A DNA stretch of 64,000 bases from positions 62,001-126,000 of the forward strand of contig NZ_JAKRMY010000003.1 of NCBI RefSeq assembly GCF_022346005.1. Direction: 5' to 3'. This document shows positions 17,380-27,757 of the stretch, one piece after another (the first letter of the stretch is position 1; every line of letters starts with the position of its first letter). The DNA is from Corynebacterium sp. ACRPS (lineage in GTDB: Bacteria; Actinomycetota; Actinomycetes; Mycobacteriales; Mycobacteriaceae). A model generated the notes under the pieces. The model worked only from the letters and a program-made list of their open reading frames with translations. It did not search any database and was not told the origin of the DNA. The position numbers were made by a program, and so were the translations under genes.

Positions 17380-20259
17380 TTACATCGGCTGGCCAGCGCC
17401 TGCCGGTGGCGGGTTCTTGCCATCGTCGTCGGAGTTGCCGAGCCCCGGCTTTTCCGAAGGCACGTCCGGGGAAATGACATCTGGCTCGCCGTTGGTGTCG
17501 ATGCCATCATTGCTGGAACCGGAACCGCCGTCCTTCGGGCCACCATCCTTCGGATCGTCGCCCTCTGGGCCGCCGTTACCGTCGCCGTTGTCGCCATCGG
17601 AATCGGAGTCGGAATTATCCGAAGCGGAACCGTCGGCGGCCTCGTCGGAGGGGTTGTTGTCGCGCACGGAGGCATCGGCAAGCGAGGGCTCATCGATGTC
17701 ATCCGGCAGCGGCTTCGGGCGCGGGGTGAAGGTGAAGGTAGCGCCGGAGTCGTCCTTGGACTCGCCGTCCCAGCCTTCAACGTCGACCGAGATGATCTCG
17801 CCGGCGCCAATCTCGCCGAAGAGAATCTTCTCTGAGAGCTGGTCCTCGATATCGCGCTGAATGGTGCGACGCAACGGGCGGGCACCAAGAACCGGGTCGA
17901 AGCCGCGCTGGGCCAGGAGGTTCTGGGCCTTATCGGTGAGCTCGATGCCCATATCGCGCTCTTCCAGCTGGGTACCCACGCGGTCAATGAGCAGGTTAAC
18001 CATCTGCACGATCTGCTCGCGGGTGAGCTGGTGGAAGACCACGACGTCATCGATACGGTTCAGGAACTCGGGGCGGAAGTGCTTCTTCAGCTCGTCGTTA
18101 ACCTTCGCCTTCATGCGCTCGTACTGGGCGTCCGAATCGTTCTCGCTAGCGCCGGTAAAGCCCAAGCCCACCGGCTTCGAGATGTCCTGGGTACCCAGGT
18201 TCGAGGTGAAGATGAGGACGGTGTTCTTGAAGTCGACGACGCGACCCTGGCCATCGGTAAGCCGGCCGTCTTCCAGCACCTGCAGCAAGGTGTTGTAGAT
18301 CTCTTTGTGGGCCTTTTCGATCTCATCAAAAAGCACCACGGAGAACGGCTTGCGGCGAACCTTCTCGGTCAGCTGGCCGCCCTCTTCGTAGCCAACGTAT
18401 CCCGGAGGAGCACCGAAGAGGCGGGAAGCGGTGAAGCGGTCGTGGAACTCACCCATATCGATCTGGATGAGGTCATCATCCGAACCGAAGAGGAAGTTAG
18501 CCAGCGACTTCGACAGCTCAGTCTTACCCACACCGGACGGGCCGGCGAAGATGAAGGAACCGGAAGGACGGCGTGGATCCTTCAGGCCTGCACGGGTGCG
18601 GCGGATGGCGCGGGAGACGGACTTGACCGCCTCGTCCTGGCCAATGATGCGCTTGTGCAGCTCCTCTTCCATGTTGAGCAGGCGGGAAGATTCCTTCTCC
18701 GTCAGCTTCAGCACGGGGATGCCGGTCCAGTGCGCCAGGACCTCAGCGATTTGGTCCTCGCCCACCTCGGCGATTTCCTCCAGGTCACCGGAGCGCCACT
18801 GCTTTTCCTTCTCGGAGCGCTCCTCGCCCAGCTTGCGCTCGTCATCGCGCAAGCCGGCGGCCTTTTCGAAGTCCTGGGCATCGATAGCCGCTTCCTTTTC
18901 CCGGCGAACCTCGGCAATGCGGTCATCGACCTCGCGCAGGCCCTTCGGGGCGGTCATGCGCTTGATGCGCATGCGGGCACCGGCCTCATCGAGGAGGTCG
19001 ACGGCCTTGTCCGGCAAGAAGCGGTCATTGATGTAGCGGTCCGCCAGCTGCGCGGCGGCGTGCAGCGCCTCATCGGTGTAGGACACGCGGTGGTGCGCCT
19101 CGTACTTATCGCGCAGGCCCTTCAGGATGAGGAAGGTGTCATCCAGCGAAGGTTCATCGACCTGCACCGGCTGGAAACGACGCTCCAGCGCGGCATCCTT
19201 TTCGATGTGCTTGCGGTACTCATCCAGGGTGGTAGCACCGATTGTCTGCAGCTCGCCGCGGGCCAGCTTGGGTTTTAGCAGCGAAGCGGCGTCGATGGCA
19301 CCTTCGGCAGCACCGGCACCGACGAGGGTGTGGATCTCATCGATGAACAAGATGATGTCGCCGCGCTGGTTAATTTCCTTAAGAACCTTCTTCAGGCGTT
19401 CCTCAAAGTCACCGCGGTAGCGGGAACCGGCAACCAAAGAACCCAGGTCAAGCGAGTACAGCTGCTTGTCCTTGAGAGTTTCTGGGACCTTGCCGTTAAC
19501 AATGTCCAGCGCCAAGCCCTCAACCACTGCGGTCTTACCAACGCCAGGCTCACCGATGAGCACTGGGTTGTTCTTGGTGCGGCGCGAGAGCACCTGCATG
19601 ATGCGCTCAACCTCGGACTCGCGGCCCACGACGGGGTCTAGCTTGCCGTCCTTGGCTGCCTGGGTGAGGTTGCGGCCAAACTGGTCTAGCACGAGCGAGT
19701 TGGAGCGCTCGCCCGAGCCGCCGGAACCACCGCGCCCACCGGCACCGGCACCGGGACCTGCGCCCGCGCCGATGGGGCCTGGGGCCTGGTTCGAGTCGCC
19801 GCCGCCTTCTTGCTGGCCGCCCTCGTAGCCGGACAGCAGCTGGATAACCTGCTGGCGCACGCGCGGCAGATCAGCGCCGAGCTTCGTCAGCACCTGTGCG
19901 GCAACGCCGTCGCCCTCACGGATAAGTCCGAGCAGGAGGAACTCCGTGCCAATGTACTTGTGCCCCATCTGCAGGCCCTCGCGCAAGGACAGCTCGAGGA
20001 CCTTCTTAGCGCGCGGGGTAAAAGGAATGTGGCCGGTGTGCGGCTGGCTGCCCTGGCCGATGATCTCCTCTACCTCACGGCGCACGTCCTCCAAAGAAAT
20101 GCCCATGGACTCTAGAGCCTTGGCAGCTACACCTTCTCCCTCGTGGATAAGGCCGAGCAGGATGTGCTCGGTTCCGATGTAGTTGTGGTTAAGCATGCGT
20201 GCTTCTTCTTGCGCCAAAACGATGACGCGACGAGCACGGTCTGTAAACCTCTCGAACAT
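17380..20259 (-). CDS. clpC: ATP-dependent Clp protease ATPase subunit ClpC
   Basis: 959-aa Hsp100 unfoldase that feeds substrates to ClpP1P2. Two ClpN repeats (residues 1-145) carry [34 protein letters not shown]; the first AAA module has Walker [14 protein letters not shown]; the UVR/M-domain region is residues about 420-470; the second module has [14 protein letters not shown] and the [13 protein letters not shown] pore loop. After the normal end near residue 830, a tail of roughly 125 residues rich in Asp, Gly, Ser and Pro follows ([31 protein letters not shown]). Mycobacterial ClpC1 is near 850 residues, so the tail is genus-specific. A ClgR-like site lies upstream and a terminator downstream. 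Confidence 0.96.
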   Translation of the reverse strand: MFERFTDRARRVIVLAQEEARMLNHNYIGTEHILLGLIHEGEGVAAKALESMGISLEDVRREVEEIIGQGSQPHTGHIPFTPRAKKVLELSLREGLQMGHKYIGTEFLLLGLIREGDGVAAQVLTKLGADLPRVRQQVIQLLSGYEGGQQEGGGDSNQAPGPIGAGAGPGAGAGGRGGSGGSGERSNSLVLDQFGRNLTQAAKDGKLDPVVGRESEVERIMQVLSRRTKNNPVLIGEPGVGKTAVVEGLALDIVNGKVPETLKDKQLYSLDLGSLVAGSRYRGDFEERLKKVLKEINQRGDIILFIDEIHTLVGAGAAEGAIDAASLLKPKLARGELQTIGATTLDEYRKHIEKDAALERRFQPVQVDEPSLDDTFLILKGLRDKYEAHHRVSYTDEALHAAAQLADRYINDRFLPDKAVDLLDEAGARMRIKRMTAPKGLREVDDRIAEVRREKEAAIDAQDFEKAAGLRDDERKLGEERSEKEKQWRSGDLEEIAEVGEDQIAEVLAHWTGIPVLKLTEKESSRLLNMEEELHKRIIGQDEAVKSVSRAIRRTRAGLKDPRRPSGSFIFAGPSGVGKTELSKSLANFLFGSDDDLIQIDMGEFHDRFTASRLFGAPPGYVGYEEGGQLTEKVRRKPFSVVLFDEIEKAHKEIYNTLLQVLEDGRLTDGQGRVVDFKNTVLIFTSNLGTQDISKPVGLGFTGASENDSDAQYERMKAKVNDELKKHFRPEFLNRIDDVVVFHQLTREQIVQMVNLLIDRVGTQLEERDMGIELTDKAQNLLAQRGFDPVLGARPLRRTIQRDIEDQLSEKILFGEIGAGEIISVDVEGWDGESKDDSGATFTFTPRPKPLPDDIDEPSLADASVRDNNPSDEAADGSASDNSDSDSDGDNGDGNGGPEGDDPKDGGPKDGGSGSSNDGIDTNGEPDVISPDVPSEKPGLGNSDDDGKNPPPAGAGQPM

Positions 20260-20391
20260 GACTCCCCTAAACTTTCGCTTCTAATGTGGTACCCACTGTA
20301 ACGCCGCACGACCCAAAGGATTTCCTCTTTTTGGCCCCCATTGCCCTATAAACGCCCCAAACCGCCCATACTCGCAGCTCACATGGGTGTA

Positions 20392-20402
20392 CGCCGGTAG
20401 CG
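20392..20402 (-). promoter_or_regulatory. Candidate ClgR-type site upstream of clpC
   Basis: On the minus strand the sequence TTCGCTACCGGCGTA contains CGCT-N4-GCG, resembling the binding motif of ClgR, the activator of clp genes in actinobacteria. It is 133 bp upstream of the clpC start; judged by eye against a remembered consensus. Confidence 0.3.
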
Positions 20403-20475
20403 AACAGGCTCTATTTAGCCTAGAATCTTCTACATTCTCCCTGCCGTCTCGTAGATACGAAGGAATAAAACAGCC

Positions 20476-21788
20476 GTGCCGCACCTTCCCGAATTCTTTG
20501 CTTCCCAGCACAACCTGCACGAAAAGGCAGTGCTGGATGAGGGGCCCAATTCCACCCTTTTTGCCGTGGAGGACGGCTCCACCCATGAGGAACTCACGGT
20601 GGAGATCTTCGCGGCGGGGGTAGAGGGCATCGTCAAGGCCTCTACCGCCCTGCACGGCCTGCACCACCCCGCGCTCGCCGCCCTGGAGGGCTCTGGCACC
20701 ACCGCAGATGGCCAGGAATTCTTGGTCCGCAAGGGCTGTAAGGGCACAGCCTTGCCCGCGCTTGCTGATGCCCCCACCAAACCCCGCGCCCAAGAAATCC
20801 TCACCCCCGTGGCCGGCGCGGTGGATTTCCTGATTAGCCGCAACCACGCGGATTTCGCCGTCCATGGGCTCAAGGCTGAGCGCGTGTTCGTGGATGAGGA
20901 TAAAGAGGTCGCCGTCCTCGCCGCCGCGGGCCCAGGTGGTGCCAGCACGGCGGAGGAATCGGCGGAGGAAACCGCCGAGAAAACTCCAGAAAAGGCCGAG
21001 AGCGTGACCGGCGCCGATGCCGTCCGCGCCTTCCAAAAACTCGTTGCCGCCACGTGCCCTTCCTTTACGCCGGACAAAGATTACTCGAGCGCCAAAGAGG
21101 TGGTGGCAGCGCTGCGCCCCGAGCGCGATCTCGATACTTCGCAGTTCCCGCCGGTGCAGGCCGAAGAGCCCGAGTCCCAGCCGCAACAACAGTTCCCACC
21201 GCAACCGCAGCAGCAGTTCCCGCCGCAGAACCAGGCGGGCCCCAGTATCAGCCGCAGTATCAACAGCAATACCAGCAACAGCCGGTACCACCGATGAATG
21301 CGGCCCCGCCAAAGAAGAAGGGCAAGGGCGGGCTCATCGCGCTCATTTCTGTTTTGGCCGTCATCGCAGTGGCTGCGGCGGGAGCGTTGTGGTATTTCCT
21401 GTCCTACCCCAGCTGGGATGACAAGGAAAAGAACCTAGCGAATGCTTATCCGAGCCTGATTGGCTCGCGCAGCGGCCAAGACGGCGAGCTCGGCGCGGAG
21501 TGTTCCTCCCGCGCCCCAGAGGATGGTCAAGAAGCGAAGATCACCTGCTCGGGAAACGGTTTCGACTACACCGCCGCCTACTACCCCAGCGTGGAAGAAC
21601 GCGATGCCGTCCTCCCAGACGCTGCCCCAGTAGAGCTGTCTAACGATAGGTGCACCATCCAAAGCTACGAGGCCTCAACGGATCCGCAGACCTACGTCAT
21701 GGCCGTGGAGGGTACTCAGTCCATCTTCATGGTGTGGGGCGACGATGCCGAAGCCGCTCGGCTAAAGCTGCCGCTGTGTGCGCAGTAG
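20476..21788 (+). pseudogene. Pseudokinase-like membrane protein, reading frame broken by -1 at a GGGCCCC run
   Basis: Two overlapping frames (20476-21297 and the frame ending at 21788) make one protein of about 437 aa if a -1 shift happens at GGGCCCC near 21237-21243. The GTG start has GAAGGA upstream. Residues 1-165 look like a decayed Ser/Thr kinase: HGLKAERVFVDEDKEVAVLAAAG aligns with the HRDLKPEN...DFG region, but the HRD and DFG aspartates are missing. A Pro/Gln-rich linker, KKKGKGG and one transmembrane helix (GLIALISVLAVIAVAAAGALWYFL) follow, then an extracellular domain with three or more Cys. The break is in the linker. It may be a real deletion, a sequencing slip or programmed frameshifting (heptamer G GGC CCC). 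Divergent from clpC. Confidence 0.72.
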
Positions 21789-21885
21789 GCGCCGCAAGAT
21801 AACCGGCGGCGGGATGGCCCGGAACGCCCGCGCGGAGGCCACTCCGTCGGCGCGTCGGGCGACGTGCAGCTTCCCGGCGCGGGGA

Positions 21886-23310
21886 CTAGTCTTCGGCGGG
21901 CACGCGCTTGAGCAGGGGCGCTAGCACGAGCACGAAAAGCGAGAGCACGCCGGCGAAAAGGAAGGCCCAGTGCGCGCCTTGGGCGGTGGCGGCGGCCTCG
22001 CTCATCCCCTCGGCTTGGCCGGATTTGGTGCCGCTGGTCAAAAAGGCGACGAGGAAGGCGGTACCCGCCGCGCCGGCGAGTTGCTGCAGCGTATTTAGAA
22101 TGGCAGAGCCGTGGGAGTAGAGGTCATCGGGAAGCGAGGACAGCGAGACCGTCATCAGCGGGGTCATCATGAGCGCGATGCCCACGGCGAACAGGATATG
22201 CATGCCGATGACCATCCACACCTCGCTGTTTTCTGTCAGCAGGGTCATCAGCCAGATGCCGGTAGAAAACATGACTGCGCCGGGAATCAACAGCGGCCGA
22301 GGCCCAAGGGCGTCATAAATCCGTCCCACAATCGGGGAAATCCCGCCCTGCAAAAGGCCGCCGGGCATCACCACGAGGCCGGTGACCAGCGAGGATACCG
22401 CCAGCGAGGTCTGTAGATAAATGGGCAGGATATTCACCGTGCCCAGCAGCAGGGCGAACATGAGCAGCATGGCGATGACCGCGAGGGTGAAATTGCGGAC
22501 CTTAAACGGGCGCAGGTCCAAAAGCGCGCGGTTTACCTTAGCCAGCCGGAGTTGGCGCACGGTAAAGGTAATGAGGGTGAGGACGCCGAGGAGGAGCACG
22601 AGGGCATCGGCAAGCGAGCCACCCTCCACCATCTTCTCGATGGACGATAGGCCATAAATGAGCCCGCCGAAGGCCAGGGCGGATAAGAATACCGACGGAA
22701 TATCGAGCGGGGTATCCCTGCGCTCGCCCACATTGACCAGGCGGAAGTAGCCGGCGATGCAAATGGCGGCGATGAGCGGGACCATGGTCCAGAAGATGAC
22801 GTGCCAGGTCGCCATGCTCAAAATGAACCCGCCGACGGTGGGGCCCAGGGCCGGCGCCACGGAGATGACCACGGTGATAATGCCCATGACGGTGCCGCGG
22901 CGTTGCGGTGGAACGAGCGTCATGGCCACGGTCATAAGGGTAGGAATCATCAGGGCGGTACCGGCGGCCTGCAGCACGCGGCCGGCAAGCAGCAACCCAA
23001 AGGCCGGGGCGAGGGCCGCCAGCACCGTGCCCGTGAGGAAAACGCCGGTGGAGGCGCCAAAAATCTGCCGGGTGGTGAATTTATCCATCAGGAACCCGGT
23101 GGTGGGAATGACCACACCCATGGTGAGCAAGAAGCCGGTCAGCAGCCACTGCGCGGAGGTCGCCGGGATGGAGAAATCCGCCATGATGGTGGGCAGCGCC
23201 ACCGAAAGGGCGGTTTCATTCAAAATCATCACCATCGCGGAGAGCACCAAGATGGTGAGGTTGACTATGACCTCTGCGGAGATTTTCGGAGCGGGATTCT
23301 GAGACACCAA
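21886..23310 (-). CDS. MFS drug-exporter-like transporter, DHA2 (14-TM) family
   Basis: 474-aa membrane protein with about 14 hydrophobic segments. Motif A-like sequence is GFLMDKFTTRQIFGAS after TM2, and motif C-like GPTVGGFILSMATWHVIF is in TM5, where antiporters of the EmrB/QacA type keep it. It should export small hydrophobic or cationic compounds using the proton gradient; the substrate is unknown. No regulator gene adjoins it. It is divergent from the GuaB1 gene (94 bp apart) and converges on the pseudokinase gene. Confidence 0.9.
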   Translation of the reverse strand: MVSQNPAPKISAEVIVNLTILVLSAMVMILNETALSVALPTIMADFSIPATSAQWLLTGFLLTMGVVIPTTGFLMDKFTTRQIFGASTGVFLTGTVLAALAPAFGLLLAGRVLQAAGTALMIPTLMTVAMTLVPPQRRGTVMGIITVVISVAPALGPTVGGFILSMATWHVIFWTMVPLIAAICIAGYFRLVNVGERRDTPLDIPSVFLSALAFGGLIYGLSSIEKMVEGGSLADALVLLLGVLTLITFTVRQLRLAKVNRALLDLRPFKVRNFTLAVIAMLLMFALLLGTVNILPIYLQTSLAVSSLVTGLVVMPGGLLQGGISPIVGRIYDALGPRPLLIPGAVMFSTGIWLMTLLTENSEVWMVIGMHILFAVGIALMMTPLMTVSLSSLPDDLYSHGSAILNTLQQLAGAAGTAFLVAFLTSGTKSGQAEGMSEAAATAQGAHWAFLFAGVLSLFVLVLAPLLKRVPAED

Positions 23311-23356
23311 ATCAGGATACTGACTTGGCTAAACCTGCAAAACTTGGGGCGTATGA

Positions 23357-24841
<1,485 letters not shown>

Positions 24842-24859
24842 GGCGCTTTGGGCGCGTGC

Positions 24860-24865
24860 TACTTT
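24860..24865 (+). promoter_or_regulatory. Candidate -10 box for crtB
   Basis: TACTTT lies 7 nt before the crtB ATG with no Shine-Dalgarno in the gap; a leaderless transcript separate from guaB1 is likely. Confidence 0.35.
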
Positions 24866-24872
24866 TGCAAGT

Positions 24873-25733
24873 ATGTTGACTCGCTATGACCAGGCGGCCT
24901 CGCGCGCGGCCGCGCGGGTTATGGGGCAGTATTCCACCAGTTTTTCCCTGGCCACGCGCCTGTTGCGCGGGCGGGTGCGCGAAGACATCCGCCACCTTTA
25001 TGCCGTGGTGCGCATCGCGGACGAGCTTGTCGATGGCACCGCACATCAAGCCCGCATCGATGCCGCCGCCGCGCTCGATGCCTACGAGGCCGCTATCTTG
25101 GCGGCGCCGGAGAAAAGGCTGCACACCGATCCCGTCGTGCACTCTTATGCCATTACCGCCAGGCGCTGCGGCTTCCAGCGCGATCATCTCGTGGCTTTTT
25201 TCGATTCCATGCGCGCAGATCTCACCCATCGGGAGTATTCCGCTTCCGAGCTCGCCGAGTATATCTACGGCTCCGCCGAGGTCATCGGCTTATTGTGCGT
25301 GCAGGTCTTCTTGGCGGAAGAGACCGTCTCCGCCGCCGATCGCGCCACGATGGACCGCGGTGCGCGCTACTTGGGTTCCGCGTTTCAAAAGATTAACTTC
25401 CTGCGGGATCTGGGCGAGGACTCCTCGGTCCTGGGCCGGGCCTATTTCCCGCAGGCCGCTGGTGGCGAGCTTTCCGAGGCCGCCAAGTCCGCCCTCATCG
25501 CCGAAATCCGCCGCGAGCTCGCCGCCGCCGAAAAAGCTATACACCTCTTGCCGCTATCCGCCCGCGTTGGCGTGCGCGCGGCCGCCGATATCTTTGCCGA
25601 GCTCACCAACCAGCTCGCCGCTACCCCCGCCGCGGAGTTAAAAACCACCCGCATATCCGTGCCGAATCGCACCAAGGCGTGGCTGGCCGCCCGCGCGGTG
25701 CGTGCGGTGCGTGCGGTGCGTGCGGTGCGATAG
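24873..25733 (+). CDS. crtB: Phytoene synthase (squalene/phytoene synthase family)
   Basis: 286-aa enzyme that condenses two prenyl diphosphates head to head to make phytoene. The Met at 24873 fits the family N-terminus (YDQAASRAAARVMGQYSTSFSLATRLL); the upstream 22 codons in frame are not conserved. Two Asp-rich motifs are present: VVRIADELVDGTA (first DxxxD) and FLRDLGEDSSVLGRAYFP (second). The protein ends with a repetitive tail, RAVRAVRAVRAVR, encoded by four copies of a 9-bp unit. crtI follows 55 bp later. No crtE, cyclase or elongase gene is nearby, so the prenyl diphosphate supply and final carotenoid are encoded elsewhere. Confidence 0.92.
   Translation: MLTRYDQAASRAAARVMGQYSTSFSLATRLLRGRVREDIRHLYAVVRIADELVDGTAHQARIDAAAALDAYEAAILAAPEKRLHTDPVVHSYAITARRCGFQRDHLVAFFDSMRADLTHREYSASELAEYIYGSAEVIGLLCVQVFLAEETVSAADRATMDRGARYLGSAFQKINFLRDLGEDSSVLGRAYFPQAAGGELSEAAKSALIAEIRRELAAAEKAIHLLPLSARVGVRAAADIFAELTNQLAATPAAELKTTRISVPNRTKAWLAARAVRAVRAVRAVR
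25695..25730 (+). repeat. 9-bp tandem repeat at the 3' end of crtB
   Basis: Four units of GCGGTGCGT (the last ends in A) encode the repeated Ala-Val-Arg tail of CrtB. Copy changes would alter the tail by three residues each without shifting the frame. Confidence 0.9.
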
Positions 25734-25788
25734 CGCATCGCACGTAGATGAAGAACCCCGCCGAAGACTGAATACTAAGGAGAACATC

Positions 25789-27372
25789 ATGCACGCTGTC
25801 GTCATCGGGGCCGGCATCGCCGGCCTTGCCACCGCTGCCCTCCTGGGAAAAGAGGGCTACGAGGTTACCGTCGTAGATTCCTTAGACGAGGTAGGCGGAC
25901 GCGCAGGCAGCTATACGGAGGCGGGGTTCCGCTGGGATACCGGACCGTCCTGGTACCTCATGCCGGATGCCTTCGACCACTTCTTTTCCCTCTGCGGTAC
26001 CTCGACAGAAAAGGAACTGGATCTGGTGGGACTCTCGCCGGATTACCGCGTCTATACCGGCGGCCCCGGCGAGTCCGCTCCTGGCACCGCCGCGCGCCCC
26101 ACCCCCGTGGATGTACATTCCGGGACCGATAACGTTGCCCACCTCTTCGAATCGATTGAACCAGGTGCCGGCAGCCAGGTGCGCACTTATTTAGCAGATG
26201 CCAGCGACGCCTACCACGTAGCGCTCGATCACTTTTTGTACACCACATTTTCGGCGCCGTTGAACCTGGTGCATGCAGATATTCGGCATCGGCTAGCGCG
26301 GATTGCAGCGCTGCTGACTACCAGCTTGCAAAAGCACGTCAACGGGCAATTTTCGGATACGCGCCTGCGCCAGATTCTGAGCTACCCAGCGGTTTTTCTC
26401 TCTTCCGAGCCCGCCGCGGCCCCAGCACTGTATTCCCTTTTAAGCCATACCGACCTGGTGGAAGGCGTGCGCTACCCCCTCGGCGGATTCCACGCAGTGG
26501 TGCAGGCCATTTACCGCCAAGCAGAAAAATTCGGCGCCACATTCCGCTTGGGCGAAGAGGTCACCGCCATCACCACCGCCAGCGGGTCTTCCACACGTGC
26601 CACCGGCGTCTGCACGACAACCGGGCATATCGATGCCGATATTGTGGTCTCCGCCGCGGATTTGCACCATACCGAAAATCAGCTGCTTCCCCGGAAACTG
26701 CGCACCTATCCGGAGCGCTACTGGGCCCGCCGCAATCCGGGGCTGGGCACCGTGGTGGTACTTGCCGGTGTGCAGGGCAAGCTCCCGCAGCTAGCTCACC
26801 ATACCTTTTTGTTCAGCCAGGACTGGGACCCCGATTTCCGCGCGGTCTTTTCCGCACCGGACCCAGAACGTCCCCTCGGCGCCTCTGAGTCCATCTACGT
26901 TTCGAAGGTTTCTGCCACCGACGCGAATGTCGCACCGGAAGACCACGAAAACCTGTTCTTCCTCATCCCCGTACCCGCTGCAGAAGCCTACGGGCACGGC
27001 GATGCCTACCACTCCGAGGCTTCCCCGCGCGTTGCTGCTATTGCCGATGCCGCCCTCGACCAGCTTTCCCGCACCGCCGATATTCCTGACCTCCGCGAGC
27101 GACTCACCATCACACGCAGTCTCGGACCAGCCGATTTTGCCGAGCGCTATCACTCCTGGTCAGGTGGAGCTTTGGGGCCAGCGCATACGCTATTTCAATC
27201 TGCATTCTTCCGCGGGCGCAATGCCTCGCGCAAGGTGGCCGGCCTCTACTACGCTGGTGCGACCACCGTGCCGGGCGTCGGCGTGCCTATGTGCCTGATT
27301 TCTGCAGAAAACATCATCAAGCGCCTGCGCGGCGATACCTCCGCTGGACCGCTTGCCACGGATGGCTCCTGA
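25789..27372 (+). CDS. crtI: Phytoene desaturase
   Basis: 527-aa FAD-dependent CrtI-type desaturase/isomerase. The dinucleotide-binding motif is at the N-terminus (VIGAGIAGLATAALLGKEGYEVTVVD), followed by GGRAGSYTEAGFRWDTGPSWYLMPD, a signature of this family. The C-terminal GLYYAGATTVPGVGVPMCLISAENIIKRL segment closes the FAD site. AAGGAG precedes the ATG at 25789. It oxidises phytoene step by step to lycopene or a shorter conjugated product. It lies downstream of crtB in one transcription unit. Codon use looks somewhat less GC-rich at third positions than in crtB, but the difference is modest. Confidence 0.93.
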   Translation: MHAVVIGAGIAGLATAALLGKEGYEVTVVDSLDEVGGRAGSYTEAGFRWDTGPSWYLMPDAFDHFFSLCGTSTEKELDLVGLSPDYRVYTGGPGESAPGTAARPTPVDVHSGTDNVAHLFESIEPGAGSQVRTYLADASDAYHVALDHFLYTTFSAPLNLVHADIRHRLARIAALLTTSLQKHVNGQFSDTRLRQILSYPAVFLSSEPAAAPALYSLLSHTDLVEGVRYPLGGFHAVVQAIYRQAEKFGATFRLGEEVTAITTASGSSTRATGVCTTTGHIDADIVVSAADLHHTENQLLPRKLRTYPERYWARRNPGLGTVVVLAGVQGKLPQLAHHTFLFSQDWDPDFRAVFSAPDPERPLGASESIYVSKVSATDANVAPEDHENLFFLIPVPAAEAYGHGDAYHSEASPRVAAIADAALDQLSRTADIPDLRERLTITRSLGPADFAERYHSWSGGALGPAHTLFQSAFFRGRNASRKVAGLYYAGATTVPGVGVPMCLISAENIIKRLRGDTSAGPLATDGS

Positions 27373-27465
27373 GAACACCAGGTACTCCTTGACTCCCACC
27401 TTTCGCGGCCCGGTTTGCAAGACACAACGACTCCCGTTCGGCCTGGATTGTGCAGCGTCTGATGC

Positions 27466-27572
27466 GCAACCTCCTTTGTGCACCCTCCTATGCAATAGGT
27501 CCTCGGTGATAACTGAGCAAACTCGGCCCTGAAATGTAGCATTTTTCGCTCAGATATCACCGAGGAGGTTGC
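27466..27572. repeat. Nested inverted-repeat element (107 bp), MITE-like
   Basis: Outer arms GCAACCTCC (27466-27474) and GGAGGTTGC (27564-27572) enclose longer inner arms at 27500-27518 and 27548-27566 (TCCTCGGTGATA-x-CTGAGC, 18 of 19 complementary). The loop contains GAAATGTAGC and a T5 run. It could be a small mobile repeat or a structured RNA. Confidence 0.65.
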
Positions 27573-27590
27573 ACTTTTGTGAAGTCGATA

Positions 27591-27620
27591 GAGGTAGGCA
27601 GAGGTAGGCAGAAGTAGGCG
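27591..27620. repeat. Three tandem 10-bp units
   Basis: GAGGTAGGCA occurs twice, followed by the variant GAAGTAGGCG, directly after the inverted-repeat element. Confidence 0.8.
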
Positions 27621-27666
27621 TGCGACTCGGGCTGCGAGGCACATGCGACGGGTGCAATGGGCAAAC

Positions 27667-27698
27667 AAAAAGGCTGCAGCCAAAGGAAGGCTGCAGCC
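27667..27698 (-). terminator. Rho-independent terminator after lysS
   Basis: Two copies of the self-complementary GGCTGCAGCC (27672-27681 and 27689-27698) flank a 7-nt loop, forming a 10-bp stem; on the minus strand it is followed by TTTTTG. It lies 60 bp beyond the lysS stop. Confidence 0.88.
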
Positions 27699-27757
27699 GG
27701 TGTCGGGGCGCTAACGTGTGCCCGCGTGGGCGGGCACCGAGTGGGCGCCGGGTATGG

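Larger units (their letters stand above)
27373..27757. other. Intergenic region crtI / lysS with inverted-repeat element
   Basis: 385 bp without a convincing gene between convergent crtI and lysS. It holds a 107-bp nested inverted repeat (27466-27572), a 10-bp triple repeat (27591-27620) and the lysS terminator (27667-27698). Frames of 97-144 codons cross it on both strands but have no recognisable motif. Confidence 0.8.
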
